Origin: Bacteroidia bacterium
Lineage (GTDB): Bacteria; Bacteroidota; Bacteroidia; Flavobacteriales; Flavobacteriaceae
Assembly: GCA_030427735.1 (NCBI GenBank)
Contig: JAUIBP010000002.1
Location: 1 to 64,000, forward strand
Direction: 5' to 3'
DNA: 64,000 nt
Position numbers and translations under genes: made by a program. Shown here in pieces: positions 1 to 9,032 of the stretch (its first letter is position 1; each line of letters starts with the position of its first letter). The notes under the pieces are model-generated. The model was not told the origin of the DNA, did no database searches, and saw only the letters and a list, made by a program, of their open reading frames with translations.

Positions 1-81
1 GAAGAAGCATTTAATAGAATTGAAAAACGCTTGTTGGATGAGGCTAAAGATAATTTTTCGTTGATCACCCTCCAAATTTGA
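1..81 (+). CDS. 3' end of an unknown gene (partial)
   Basis: An open frame enters from the left edge and stops with TGA at 79-81, giving 26 residues that are charged and probably helical (EEAFNRIEKRLLDEAKDN and so on). The stop overlaps or lies a few bases before the start of the NERD-helicase gene, so it is probably the upstream member of the same operon. Too little is present to name a family. Confidence 0.55.
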   Translation, partial: EEAFNRIEKRLLDEAKDNFSLITLQI

Positions 82-86
82 TAAAT

Positions 87-3050
87 ATGTTAGAAGTCCG
101 AAGAGGTATAGCAGCAAAAAGTTACGAAAACTCGTTTTTTAGGGAGTTTGCAAAGAACCTTTCTCAAATGTTTGAGAAATATAATATGGACGGCTTACTG
201 GTAGGTAATTCTGAATGCACAGTTGAAAACCGGTTGCAAATTGACGCTCTTTTAATAACACAAAATGTTGTCTGTATTATAGATTTCAAAAATTTTGGTG
301 GAGAAATCACTTTGCCTAGAACATCCGATTTTCTTTATGGAAGATGGACTGACAGTAACGGAGAAATGGTAAAAGGAGGAAGTTCTATCAACCCTTATTG
401 CCAACTTAAAACACAACGCAAAAGATTTTATGATGTATTTAAGTCAAGTATAGAATCAAAACTGCCAAAAGACAACTACTTCGATCCTGGGCACACAGTT
501 AGAATTGTCTGCTTTCAGAAAGAAATCCATCTAAACGGTGGAATTCCTCCTGAAGATGAAGTGAATTTCAAAATCATTCATCATGGAAACTACTTAGAAA
601 AGATCAAGGACATCATTGATGTTAATGATAAGGAGGTTAACTTAAAAAGAGATTCATTTCAAAGTTTCTTGGATGTTTTTGAAGCAGACACATTTGATTT
701 AGAAGAATCTTATGGTAAAACATTTGAATACATCAACGAATCATCTGAACTCAACTTTGAGGGGCTAAGAATTGATCAGAAATCTGCACTTAGCGAGTTT
801 CGTTCTTTTTTGAAGGAAGATGAAGAGAGAGTTTTTGTTCTCCAGGGTACATCTAATAGTGGCAAGACACATTTGATTCCATTTTTAAAAGATTTATCAT
901 TTGAAAACGGAATATCTCAAGTTGAAATTCTAGCTCCATCAAGTAGAATCGCCAATAATCTTGTTAGTAAAATTGATGATATAGGCAGCCTATATTCTTA
1001 CATATATGGTGGCAATCAAATTTCAGAACATGAAGAAGGTGAAGATGATAAAGAACAAGATGACAACGTTCAGAACAGAATTGATATAGTTCCCTTGAAG
1101 AAATCTGATAATGAAGAAAATGCACTGTTTATTATTGATGAATCTCAATTAATTTCAGATAGCTACCACCAATCCATGGATTTAAGGTTTGGTTCAGGCT
1201 ATTTGCTAAAAGACTTCATAAAGTTCCTGAACGTAAGTGAATCAAAAAGAAAGGTCGTTTTTATAGGGGATTGCTATCAAATTTCATTGGGTAAACCAAA
1301 TGAAAATCCATTATCAACCACATACCTAAATGAAAAATACGATTTACCAGTAAGAGCTTTTCAATTAGATGATAATCCTGATAGAAATATAATCTTGGAC
1401 AATGCACTTTCTTGCGTGTCAGGTTTACGTCAAAACCTGTTTAATAGATTGGCATTCAGCTTTTCCAAGAGTTTTTATTACACCGAAAAGGAAGAGGTTA
1501 AGTCAATAATAAAGCAATACTTTGATAATTCGCTTGATGTCAAATTTTTGACCTACACAAATGAAGAGTCTCAAAAAGTAAATTTATGGATTAAAAAAGT
1601 TATCCTTCAAGACAGTGAGGACTTATCTATTGGTGACTTACTTCTTTTAAACAACAATATCAGTGTTGAAGAGGTTGATAACCCCTTCTCGAAGCCTCAA
1701 AAGGTATATAATGGTCAATTTTTTATTTGCGAATCAAGTGGAGATACTTCGATAGAAAAAGTTGAATTGAAGAATAGTAAAACTGTGGAGCTCAAATTAA
1801 GAGCGTTAACAGTAAAACTTTTAGGAAAAGGGGCTACTGTTCAACTTTTAGCACTTGAAAATTATCGAAATAATCCCAAAGGAGAACTCTCAGAAGATGA
1901 AACCATTGCTATCAAAATTTTACTAAACAGAGAATTAAAAATTCTACAAGAGAAAAATCCTTTTGAGAAATCTTCTCTATTCCAAAACTTAATTAACTCT
2001 GAAGAATACAAGTCCAAAGAGTTAGAAATCTCAGCTTTGAAAAAGCTTTTTGATTCAGGAGAAAAAGTTAAAACAAGGTTGGAAGCCGAAGAAAGACAAC
2101 TAAGGGTTCTGACCAATAGAATAAAAAGAAAATACAGGGTTGAATTGGAAAGGGAATTGATGAAAAACCCTTCATCCAAATACTACAAAATAAAGAACCT
2201 TGCATTGTTAAGGTTTGGATGGGCGATGAATGTTCATAAAGCTATGTCCTACAAATGGGATAACGTGATATTCAATGTTGACTGGAATGGTGGTATAGCT
2301 AATGCTTCTTATTTTAAATGGCTATATACAGGGGTTACAAGAGCAAAAGAGAAAATTCATTTATTGAATTATGCAGGTATATCTCCTACTCTAAAGACTG
2401 AATTTAAAGATATAGCGACTGATTCTGCTGCAAAAAAGGATTACTACGTTATTATTGATAAGGATAAGCAACTTACAGATTCCGACAATGAAATTCTGAA
2501 TCGAATACACATGAATGACTCTGATAATAAAGAATTAGTTGTAGGGCTTTATAAAACAGTTGAAAACAAGCTTTATTCAAGTAATCTAACTATTAAAGCC
2601 ATAGAGCATCCAAATTATCAGCAAGTATATACACTTACCGATGGTACTAATGATGTTAAAATCAGATTTTATTACGATGGAAAGCTTCGAGTAAAAGCAC
2701 CTACCATACAAAGCGGAAATAACCAAGATTTCAACAAGTCAGTACTGGATATTCTAGTAAAAAATCGAAAACTAAATGACTACTCAATAATTAAAGATTC
2801 TTGGAGAAGAGAGTTTTATGAATTTTTGGAGAGACATTTGGGTACAAAAGGACTTTTTATTCAAAGCATAATTCAAAACCCTTATAAGGACTTTGTGAGT
2901 GTCTCTTCAGAAAATGAGGAAAGTATAGATTTTGATGTAAACTACAATGGTGATGGCTTTTTCACCTCAATCCTTGCGAAGCAATACTCAGATGAAAATT
3001 TATGGATTCAGTTGATGGAAATTGTAAAAAAATCTAATCATGGAGAATAG
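87..3050 (+). CDS. NERD nuclease-domain / superfamily 1 helicase fusion protein
   Basis: Predicted protein of about 987 residues. The N-terminus (about 1-120) resembles the NERD (nuclease-related) domain of the PD-(D/E)xK fold, with ENRLQIDALLI near 47-57 followed by IIDFKNF near 64-70. An SF1 helicase core follows: Walker A GTSNSGKT at about 254-261, a DESQ Walker B at about 351-354, and a motif VI-like YTGVTRAKEKIHLL near 747. The C-terminal 200 residues are unassigned. ATG at 87 is chosen; a TTG at 78 would overlap the previous stop (TTGA) and is possible. The gene overlaps the next one by 11 bp, so the two are probably translationally coupled. Helicases with NERD domains occur in defence islands, so a role in attacking foreign nucleic acid is inferred, not shown. 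The domain calls are moderately sure; the function is unknown. Confidence 0.8.
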   Translation: MLEVRRGIAAKSYENSFFREFAKNLSQMFEKYNMDGLLVGNSECTVENRLQIDALLITQNVVCIIDFKNFGGEITLPRTSDFLYGRWTDSNGEMVKGGSSINPYCQLKTQRKRFYDVFKSSIESKLPKDNYFDPGHTVRIVCFQKEIHLNGGIPPEDEVNFKIIHHGNYLEKIKDIIDVNDKEVNLKRDSFQSFLDVFEADTFDLEESYGKTFEYINESSELNFEGLRIDQKSALSEFRSFLKEDEERVFVLQGTSNSGKTHLIPFLKDLSFENGISQVEILAPSSRIANNLVSKIDDIGSLYSYIYGGNQISEHEEGEDDKEQDDNVQNRIDIVPLKKSDNEENALFIIDESQLISDSYHQSMDLRFGSGYLLKDFIKFLNVSESKRKVVFIGDCYQISLGKPNENPLSTTYLNEKYDLPVRAFQLDDNPDRNIILDNALSCVSGLRQNLFNRLAFSFSKSFYYTEKEEVKSIIKQYFDNSLDVKFLTYTNEESQKVNLWIKKVILQDSEDLSIGDLLLLNNNISVEEVDNPFSKPQKVYNGQFFICESSGDTSIEKVELKNSKTVELKLRALTVKLLGKGATVQLLALENYRNNPKGELSEDETIAIKILLNRELKILQEKNPFEKSSLFQNLINSEEYKSKELEISALKKLFDSGEKVKTRLEAEERQLRVLTNRIKRKYRVELERELMKNPSSKYYKIKNLALLRFGWAMNVHKAMSYKWDNVIFNVDWNGGIANASYFKWLYTGVTRAKEKIHLLNYAGISPTLKTEFKDIATDSAAKKDYYVIIDKDKQLTDSDNEILNRIHMNDSDNKELVVGLYKTVENKLYSSNLTIKAIEHPNYQQVYTLTDGTNDVKIRFYYDGKLRVKAPTIQSGNNQDFNKSVLDILVKNRKLNDYSIIKDSWRREFYEFLERHLGTKGLFIQSIIQNPYKDFVSVSSENEESIDFDVNYNGDGFFTSILAKQYSDENLWIQLMEIVKKSNHGE

Positions 3051-5634
3051 TGATGTTTTTGATATTAGAAAGGAAGCCAAGGATTTAAGAGGTCAAGCTA
3101 AAATCAATAAGTTGCTTGAAGGAGCCGGAATTGCTAACAATATTTTCCGAAACGGTGAAGGTGATGAATGGACTAAGAAAGCTTTGGCATGGGTGCTGAT
3201 TGATCTAGTAAAAGAGTTCATTTCTTTGGGAAATATTAGTAATGCAGAACAATATTATAATCAGCTACTTCAAATTGATTTTTACGAATCAGACGATATA
3301 ATTTCAAATCAAATACAGTTTCTAAAACCTAAAATTGATATACAGTACAAAGAAATAAAGCAAGCAGAAGATTTAAGTAAAGCAAATAAACATTCAGAGG
3401 CATTCAGCCTGATGAAACAACTGATAGCATCAGGTAAATTAAAACCCATACATCATGAATCTTACGGATGGATAATTTACCGTTATATAAAATCTGAAAT
3501 TAATACGCTTGATTCTGTCAGTATTCGAACGTATTTGAGGGACTATATGAATCTTAATAATGATAGACCATCAATGCTCCATTCAATGATTTTAAACTTT
3601 GGGCTTAACTATTCTAAAGAGCACTCAGATTTTAATTTACTGAACTTCTTTAACCTATGGGGACCAGAAAACCTGAGATATGAGGACAAGACAAACTCTG
3701 AACATGAAGGCAATAATATACCCTCACTTGTATCTAGGATTTGTAGAGAATTAATTGATAAAGACTATTCATTTGATGTTGCTGAATTTATTGATAAGAT
3801 AAAACTTGAAAGATCAGACTGGGGTTTCTCCTCTTACGAGACGATCGACTTATTAAGAGAACCGTTTTTTTGGAAGACCTACAATTATCAAAAAGATAAA
3901 CAATGGGATGAACTATGGAAATCTTTTGATTTTTATGTTCAGAATTATTCCATAGCTCCAGGTTCAGAATGGCATTCAAAAATTTTAAGTCTTGCAGAAA
4001 GAAATATGACAGAAGCAAATGCTTGGAGATTTTTTAATTTTTTCAAGGGGTGGAATCCTAACCTCCTTACTTCGCATGACTGGAAAGATGTTGAAAAGGA
4101 TGATAAAACCTATAAGTCCATAGGTGTAAAAGCATTAAAAAAGGCTTTTGAGCATTTAAAAACAAATCAAGAATCTGATTTAAACTGGTTGATTCAGGCG
4201 TATGAAGAAGGTATAAATAATTGTCCACAAAATGAATGGCTAAAAAGAGAATTAGCGATCCTATATCAAAAGAACGGAGATATTGATAAATCAATCACTA
4301 TATATAAAGAACTAGCTCTTGAATTATATGATAAACCATATTATTGGAACGAATTTTCAAGCTTAGTAAAGAATAATGAAGATCTGCATTTGTCAATGCT
4401 CTGTAAGGCAGCTTTGATTGAACAAAATGATGATTTCCTTGGGGATGTGCGTTTAGCGTTAGCTGTTGTTTTCGAAAGGAAAAATTTGATTCAGGAGGCA
4501 GGAATCGAGCTAAATCTATATAAAGAAAATAGAAAAAAAAATCAGTGGAAAATCGGTGCTGATTTTGATGAGCTGACATCAAAAATAAACCTTGTAGGAG
4601 GTAGTAATACTGAAAAGTATAAAGAATTCAAAGGAATGGCTGAAGAGTTCGCTTTCAATGACCTTCCTTGGATTTCACTTGTATATATTGATAGCTTCAA
4701 AGATAAAAAAGGAAGAACAAGATGGGTGTTCTCAGACGGAAAGGAAATAGAAATATCTCCCTTGAAGAAGTTTTTCAATCTCAAAAACCTCAATTTAGGT
4801 GAGGTGCTCAATTTTAAGCTAAAGGAAACGACTAAGGAGATTGAGGACTCTAAAAGCTACTGGCTACCGTCAAAAAAGATTAAGGAGTATAATCCACTTA
4901 TATACAGAATCACGGAATTAGAAAAATGGTCAACATTTGAAAATGAATATGCGATTATTGATTATATCAATCAGGATAAGAATGTAATCCATGCAATAAC
5001 TTTCTCAAATCAAGAAATCTTCTTTAAATCGAACCCCAAGGACTTCAAGAAAAACGATCTTATATCTGGCAAAAGAATTCAGAAAAAAGATGGTGATGCA
5101 TTCCGAACCGAGTTAGTGAATATCCAAAAGGAACCAAACAATAAGGTAATATTTGAAATTGAGCCAAAGATAGCCGTTGTGGATGGTGTTAATCATTCCA
5201 AATCGTTATTCCATTTTGTAGTCAATTCCAAAATTGATGGAATTGTAAGGTTCAATGAAACGGAATTACGACCCAATGAAGGTGATTTTATAGAAGTGCG
5301 ACTTTTGTCGAAAAAGGATAAGAAGAAAGGAATAGTTCGCTTTAAGGTTATTACCATAGATAAAACGGAAAAAACAAATGATAGCTTACTAAAAGCTACT
5401 ACTGGAGAAATTGAGCTAAAATACAAATCGAATTACGGAACAAGAGAATATTATGAGCTAGATGAGGAAGAAAAAAACAGTTTAAGTGCAGATTTTGCCT
5501 TCATGGGGGATTTTTATATTCCTCAATTCTTGCTTGAAAAACACAACATAAAGCATAATTGCTTTGGCAAGATAAAAGCTATTAATGATGGTAGTAAATG
5601 GAAAGTAATTGACTTAGAAATTCTTGATCGATAA
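3040..5634 (+). CDS. large TPR-like protein with beta-rich, possibly OB-fold C-terminus
   Basis: Protein of 864 residues. The first half is helical with TPR-like repeats (for example around 55-75, 390-440 and 455-490), typical of a protein-protein scaffold. From about residue 540 the character changes to short beta strands with many lysines and glutamates (such as FRTELVNIQKEPNNKVIFEI and GIVRFNETELRPNEGDFIEV), suggesting tandem OB, S1 or cold-shock-like folds; this is inference from pattern only. The start ATG lies inside the end of the NERD-helicase gene (11 bp overlap), so the two products are probably made together and may form a complex. There is no signal peptide or membrane segment. 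It ends 3 bp before the convergent methyltransferase gene. No catalytic motif was recognised. Confidence 0.72.
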   Translation: MENSDVFDIRKEAKDLRGQAKINKLLEGAGIANNIFRNGEGDEWTKKALAWVLIDLVKEFISLGNISNAEQYYNQLLQIDFYESDDIISNQIQFLKPKIDIQYKEIKQAEDLSKANKHSEAFSLMKQLIASGKLKPIHHESYGWIIYRYIKSEINTLDSVSIRTYLRDYMNLNNDRPSMLHSMILNFGLNYSKEHSDFNLLNFFNLWGPENLRYEDKTNSEHEGNNIPSLVSRICRELIDKDYSFDVAEFIDKIKLERSDWGFSSYETIDLLREPFFWKTYNYQKDKQWDELWKSFDFYVQNYSIAPGSEWHSKILSLAERNMTEANAWRFFNFFKGWNPNLLTSHDWKDVEKDDKTYKSIGVKALKKAFEHLKTNQESDLNWLIQAYEEGINNCPQNEWLKRELAILYQKNGDIDKSITIYKELALELYDKPYYWNEFSSLVKNNEDLHLSMLCKAALIEQNDDFLGDVRLALAVVFERKNLIQEAGIELNLYKENRKKNQWKIGADFDELTSKINLVGGSNTEKYKEFKGMAEEFAFNDLPWISLVYIDSFKDKKGRTRWVFSDGKEIEISPLKKFFNLKNLNLGEVLNFKLKETTKEIEDSKSYWLPSKKIKEYNPLIYRITELEKWSTFENEYAIIDYINQDKNVIHAITFSNQEIFFKSNPKDFKKNDLISGKRIQKKDGDAFRTELVNIQKEPNNKVIFEIEPKIAVVDGVNHSKSLFHFVVNSKIDGIVRFNETELRPNEGDFIEVRLLSKKDKKKGIVRFKVITIDKTEKTNDSLLKATTGEIELKYKSNYGTREYYELDEEEKNSLSADFAFMGDFYIPQFLLEKHNIKHNCFGKIKAINDGSKWKVIDLEILDR

Positions 5635-5637
5635 ATT

Positions 5638-6135
5638 TTAAAGAGAAGTAAAACTCATCTGCTTACCAATTTTCATCCAATTGGTAAACCATGCCGTAGC
5701 GAACCAAGAGCCGTCTCCGGAGCCATCGGGAGTTTCAAAGTTGATGCGTTTGTCTAGGAATATTACTTCCAGTCCACAATGTTTAAAATATTGTTGGCGT
5801 TTGGCGGTTTCAAAAGTGGTGAGAGGCAAAAGAAAGGCAAAAGGTTTACCTAAACAGTAAGCTCGTTCTAAAAATTCTTGCTTGAGGGCATAAGGTGGAT
5901 TGGTAATGATGCAGTCATATTCTTTGGGTTCGTAGTTCAGAAAGTCTTTTCCAGTAAGTATGTCGGTACTAATCACCTTAAAACCTTCCTTTTTGAGGTA
6001 GGTAGATAGGTTTCCTTTACCACTAGCACATTCCCAAATTGTCCAATCCTTTTTCAGGAAAGGTAATAAGGGCATTAATGCTTCCGGTGGTGTTTGAAAA
6101 TCGTCCGGACTTCCTTTTTTGAGTGGTGGTTTCAT
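5638..6135 (-). CDS. small SAM-dependent DNA adenine methyltransferase-like protein
   Basis: Protein of 165 residues with an SAM-binding motif I variant (ECASGKGN at 35-42), an upstream DFQTPPEAL segment (12-20) and the catalytic-type NPPY motif at 79-82, as in N6-adenine or related amino-methyltransferases carried by phages and mobile elements. No target-recognition domain fits in this length and no endonuclease is adjacent, so it would be an orphan modifier, perhaps protecting the element's DNA. It is the last gene of the minus-strand block, and its ATG abuts the stop of the ATPase gene with no gap. The exact substrate base is not determinable; a non-DNA substrate cannot be excluded. Confidence 0.75.
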   Translation of the reverse strand: MKPPLKKGSPDDFQTPPEALMPLLPFLKKDWTIWECASGKGNLSTYLKKEGFKVISTDILTGKDFLNYEPKEYDCIITNPPYALKQEFLERAYCLGKPFAFLLPLTTFETAKRQQYFKHCGLEVIFLDKRINFETPDGSGDGSWFATAWFTNWMKIGKQMSFTSL

Positions 6136-7101
6136 TTACTTGGATGCAAAAGGAGAATTTGGTCCGGTTTCGTGGTGGCGTAGGTACTCGGTAATGAGTT
6201 TGACAGTAGCTGCCGAACGGTTTTTGTACAAGGGTTTATCTTGATGATCTCTTTCTTGAAGCATCATTCGGATTTTGCGTTGGTCTTCGGTATCAATAAA
6301 CTTCTTGCAGGCACGGATAAAAGCATCACGGCTGCATCCACGAATTTTGAGCCTTCGCATATCTACATACACAAAAAAGCTTCTGCGTTTTTTGTATTCA
6401 TCTTTGCTGATGCTGCCATCGGCAAAGGCATTGTTGGCAAGGTTGTATTGTTCATCTACAATGTAGGTGGCAATTCGTATTAGAAAGTAGTTGGGAATTC
6501 GGCTTTCATAGCGAGACACATCATCTACCTGATGATGCAAACGGAGCCATGTGCAGTTTTGCCATTCGGTCGTGGTGATTTTAGCAATAGACTGGTGACT
6601 AATCATAATATCCAGTCCGTTATGGCGGTTGGTAGTGAGTAAGCCTACAACAGTTTGACCTTTTGCACCCACCATGTATTTATCTAAATCTTCCAGTACC
6701 AATAAACCATTTTTAAACTGGTTCACCATGCGTTGTACCACTTCACGTTTTTCCTCAATACTCATGTTTTGTCCGTTTTTGGCTATTGGTCGGATCCTGC
6801 GAGCTTGCACCTTAGTTAAGGCTTTGATATGAAAAGGACTTACCGTTGGAAACATTGGATAATCATCATCATTCACATCAAAAGCTAATACCTTTCTGCC
6901 TTTTCGTCCGGTAGAGGCATCGTCTTTCATATAGTGACGTATCTCGGTTACATTGCGATAGGTTTTACCCACACCGGTTTCACCACAAATAAGTACCAAC
7001 ATGGGTTGGCGTTCCAAGTCTTCTTTGGAATAGGTAATAGGCTTTCTGCCTCTGGTCGATTTCTTTTGTTCTATGTCTTGATTAGTCGTTTCCTTCTTCA
7101 T
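6136..7101 (-). CDS. Zot/FtsK-like P-loop ATPase
   Basis: Protein of 321 residues with Walker A GETGVGKT at 40-47, a Walker B strand GLLVLEDLD at 132-140, and a sensor-like segment ending MISHQS near 166-171. The order and spacing resemble zonula occludens toxin-like ATPases of filamentous phages and, more broadly, FtsK/HerA-type DNA pumps. No transmembrane helix is apparent, unlike classical Zot, so it may be a soluble motor or partition ATPase. The start overlaps the preceding gene by 20 bp. In this context it could package, transfer or segregate element DNA; which of these is not known. The ATPase fold is confident, the role is not. Confidence 0.72.
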   Translation of the reverse strand: MKKETTNQDIEQKKSTRGRKPITYSKEDLERQPMLVLICGETGVGKTYRNVTEIRHYMKDDASTGRKGRKVLAFDVNDDDYPMFPTVSPFHIKALTKVQARRIRPIAKNGQNMSIEEKREVVQRMVNQFKNGLLVLEDLDKYMVGAKGQTVVGLLTTNRHNGLDIMISHQSIAKITTTEWQNCTWLRLHHQVDDVSRYESRIPNYFLIRIATYIVDEQYNLANNAFADGSISKDEYKKRRSFFVYVDMRRLKIRGCSRDAFIRACKKFIDTEDQRKIRMMLQERDHQDKPLYKNRSAATVKLITEYLRHHETGPNSPFASK

Positions 7102-7915
7102 CCTGTGCTACTTCTAATACAGTTTTTTCTATTTCTCCATCCTCGGATTCTTCTTCTTGTTCCATGGTAGATTCATAAGCCGGTTCGGGCATGGCATTGG
7201 CTTTTTCTTCCCGAATAATTTCCAATATGCGATCAAGCAGGATTTCATTTTCGGCTCGTATTTCCATCACCACTTGGGCTTTCTTCATCAAGATTGAGAG
7301 TACCGCACCCAATAATTGCTGTTCGGGAGTGAGCTTTTTGGCTTTCTTTTTCAGAATGGCTATCAGTAGTGGACGAAGCAGGATTTTATCCTCTTCATCA
7401 AGCTTGATGCGTTTTACATTTTTAGCATTCTGCTCATCAATAACCTGAACAATCTCTTCAAAGTCGTAGAAGTCTTTGTGTTTTTTGATTTTCACAAAAA
7501 AGCCACTTCCCACGGCAAGCACATTGTCGGTCATGCCCAGTAAGGTATCCGCAGCTTGCTTGGCATGTCCGGAAGGGAGTTCAAAATCTTCTCCGTCTAA
7601 TTCATCCAAACCGTCTTCACCTTCTTCATAGGAACCAATTTCCTGTTCGGGAGCATCGTAGATGTTTTGGTCAAAGTCATCGTTTATGGATGGTTCTTTT
7701 TCCGTTTCTTCTTCATCTGATTCTTCCTGCTCTTCATTTTGCTCCATCGGTTCTGTTTCTTGTTTAGGAGTAACTACCTTTTTGCCATGACCGATTTCAT
7801 CTTCCACAACCGGTTGGTTTAGCGGACTGTTATTCTCGTCCGGAATCTCTTCAAAAGCCACGTTTTCGGCTCCTGAATTCAATACTTGTTCTACTTCTGA
7901 ATGTATATCCTTCAT
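7082..7915 (-). CDS. acidic protein of unknown function
   Basis: Protein of 277 residues. The first 110 residues are extremely acidic and probably disordered (EEQEESDEEETEKEPS and similar). The middle and C-terminal part (about 115-240) is a helical domain containing KKAKKLTPEQQLLGAVL, and a second acidic tail closes the protein. It lies between the DnaA-like gene and the P-loop ATPase with 6 bp and overlapping junctions, so it belongs to the same transcript. DNA-mimic, adaptor or scaffold roles are possible but nothing identifies one. I do not recognise the family. Confidence 0.65.
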   Translation of the reverse strand: MKDIHSEVEQVLNSGAENVAFEEIPDENNSPLNQPVVEDEIGHGKKVVTPKQETEPMEQNEEQEESDEEETEKEPSINDDFDQNIYDAPEQEIGSYEEGEDGLDELDGEDFELPSGHAKQAADTLLGMTDNVLAVGSGFFVKIKKHKDFYDFEEIVQVIDEQNAKNVKRIKLDEEDKILLRPLLIAILKKKAKKLTPEQQLLGAVLSILMKKAQVVMEIRAENEILLDRILEIIREEKANAMPEPAYESTMEQEEESEDGEIEKTVLEVAQDEEGND

Positions 7916-7921
7916 GGCTGT

Positions 7922-8392
7922 TTACAGTTTTGATATAAATTGAATGCTTCGCTCTTCCAGTTGGTCGTACAACTGAATAAAGGGCTTGTAATAGTGTGGA
8001 ATTGTCAAGCGTTCATCTACTTTTTGCTTGTAGTAAATGATGTTGCGTTTTCCGGTTCCAAATACCTGGGCAACTTTGGAGTAGCTGTATGAAGTGTATT
8101 TGTGATACAAATGATAACATGCCATGCGAGCTTCCCGGTACTCGGTAGTAGTGTTGGTATAAAAATCTTCTTCCTTCAAATCAAACAAGGCAATTGCCTC
8201 ATTAGTAAGGAAGGTAAGCAGCAAAGGAGCATTGTTTTTCACCGGTTCAAACTGAGCTTTCTCTACAAAGCTGCGAAGCAATACCACCGTTTTTTGCAAA
8301 CCGATTTTACCTACCACCATGTCAATATGGTACTGCAAATCTTCATAATCCGAACGCATGATTTTCCCATGGATAGTGCTTGTTTCTTCCAT
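7922..8392 (-). CDS. DnaA domain IV-like DNA-binding protein
   Basis: Protein of 156 residues. The segment at about 85-125 (REARMACYHLYHKYT, then YSKVAQVFGTGKRNIIYYKQKV) follows the helix-turn-helix pattern of DnaA domain IV, where an arginine-rich start helix is followed by an IgxxFGxRxHxTV-type recognition helix. Here that recognition motif is altered (FGTGKRNIIYY). No AAA+ module is present, so it cannot be a full initiator; it may bind the element's origin or act as a regulator. It sits 3 bp downstream of the 210-residue gene in the minus-strand block. Moderately confident in the fold, unsure of the function. Confidence 0.6.
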   Translation of the reverse strand: MEETSTIHGKIMRSDYEDLQYHIDMVVGKIGLQKTVVLLRSFVEKAQFEPVKNNAPLLLTFLTNEAIALFDLKEEDFYTNTTTEYREARMACYHLYHKYTSYSYSKVAQVFGTGKRNIIYYKQKVDERLTIPHYYKPFIQLYDQLEERSIQFISKL

Positions 8393-8395
8393 AGG

Positions 8396-9028
8396 CTAGC
8401 GTTTAATGGTGTAGGTATAAGAGAACATGGCTTTGTAAAGCGTGTATTTGCCCACTTTAACTTTTGAAGCTTCCAAAGGCGTTTTGAATCCCATTTTCTG
8501 CAAATCGGTTCGGGCAATTTCTCTTTTCCCTTTAGCGTACAACTGATCCAAAATGGCTTCATCAGAATTTGCCTTACCATTTGTTTTGGGAGCTTTGTAC
8601 TCAACAGCAAAAACCTCATAGGCATCTAAATCAGATGATTCTTCAATAACTCCTTCGGTTTCTTCATCTGTATTTAATCCGAATACTTCCTGATTTTTAT
8701 TAAACAGGGCTTTGGCTTCTTTTTTAGAGACGATCTTCCAAGTGAATCCATCACTAAAACTGTACAAGCTGCCCGGTTGCAAATCGTCTTGTTCCTCATT
8801 GTTTTCCAATTGATCTTCAAACTCTTCGTAAAGGTCTTCTTCCAATTCCAAAGAGAGGTGATCGAGCTTTTTAGCCAAACGGTCATGGTCATCGTCCATG
8901 GCATGTTCCAAATCTTCTTGAAGCTCTTCAAATCCTTTGATTCGTTTTTGCAATTGCTTAGGGAGCTGTTCTGTTTTTAGTTTGTTTTCGGCAAGGAAAA
9001 CCTGATGCGGATATTTTTTCATGTTCAA
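8396..9028 (-). CDS. charged protein of unknown function
   Basis: Protein of 210 residues, acidic and helical for residues 25-80 (LEHAMDDDHDRLAKKLDHLS and similar). A more folded region with mixed strands follows (GSLYSFSDGFTWKIVSKKEA near 87-106), and the C-terminus is basic and beta-rich (KVGKYTLYKAMFSYTYTIKR). An alternative start is the Met two codons later. The 3-4 bp junctions with its neighbours show it is part of the block operon. No family recognised. Confidence 0.6.
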   Translation of the reverse strand: MNMKKYPHQVFLAENKLKTEQLPKQLQKRIKGFEELQEDLEHAMDDDHDRLAKKLDHLSLELEEDLYEEFEDQLENNEEQDDLQPGSLYSFSDGFTWKIVSKKEAKALFNKNQEVFGLNTDEETEGVIEESSDLDAYEVFAVEYKAPKTNGKANSDEAILDQLYAKGKREIARTDLQKMGFKTPLEASKVKVGKYTLYKAMFSYTYTIKR

Positions 9029-9032
9029 TATT

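Noticed and set aside
1-5640. Left attachment site of the element
   Set aside because: I looked for a second copy of the tRNA-Leu 3' end or terminator arm and saw none, so the left border is either outside the window or not a long direct repeat.
6136-7101. Calling the P-loop ATPase a toxin because of its Zot likeness
   Set aside because: The similarity is only in the ATPase fold; the Zot toxin peptide and membrane anchor are not visible.
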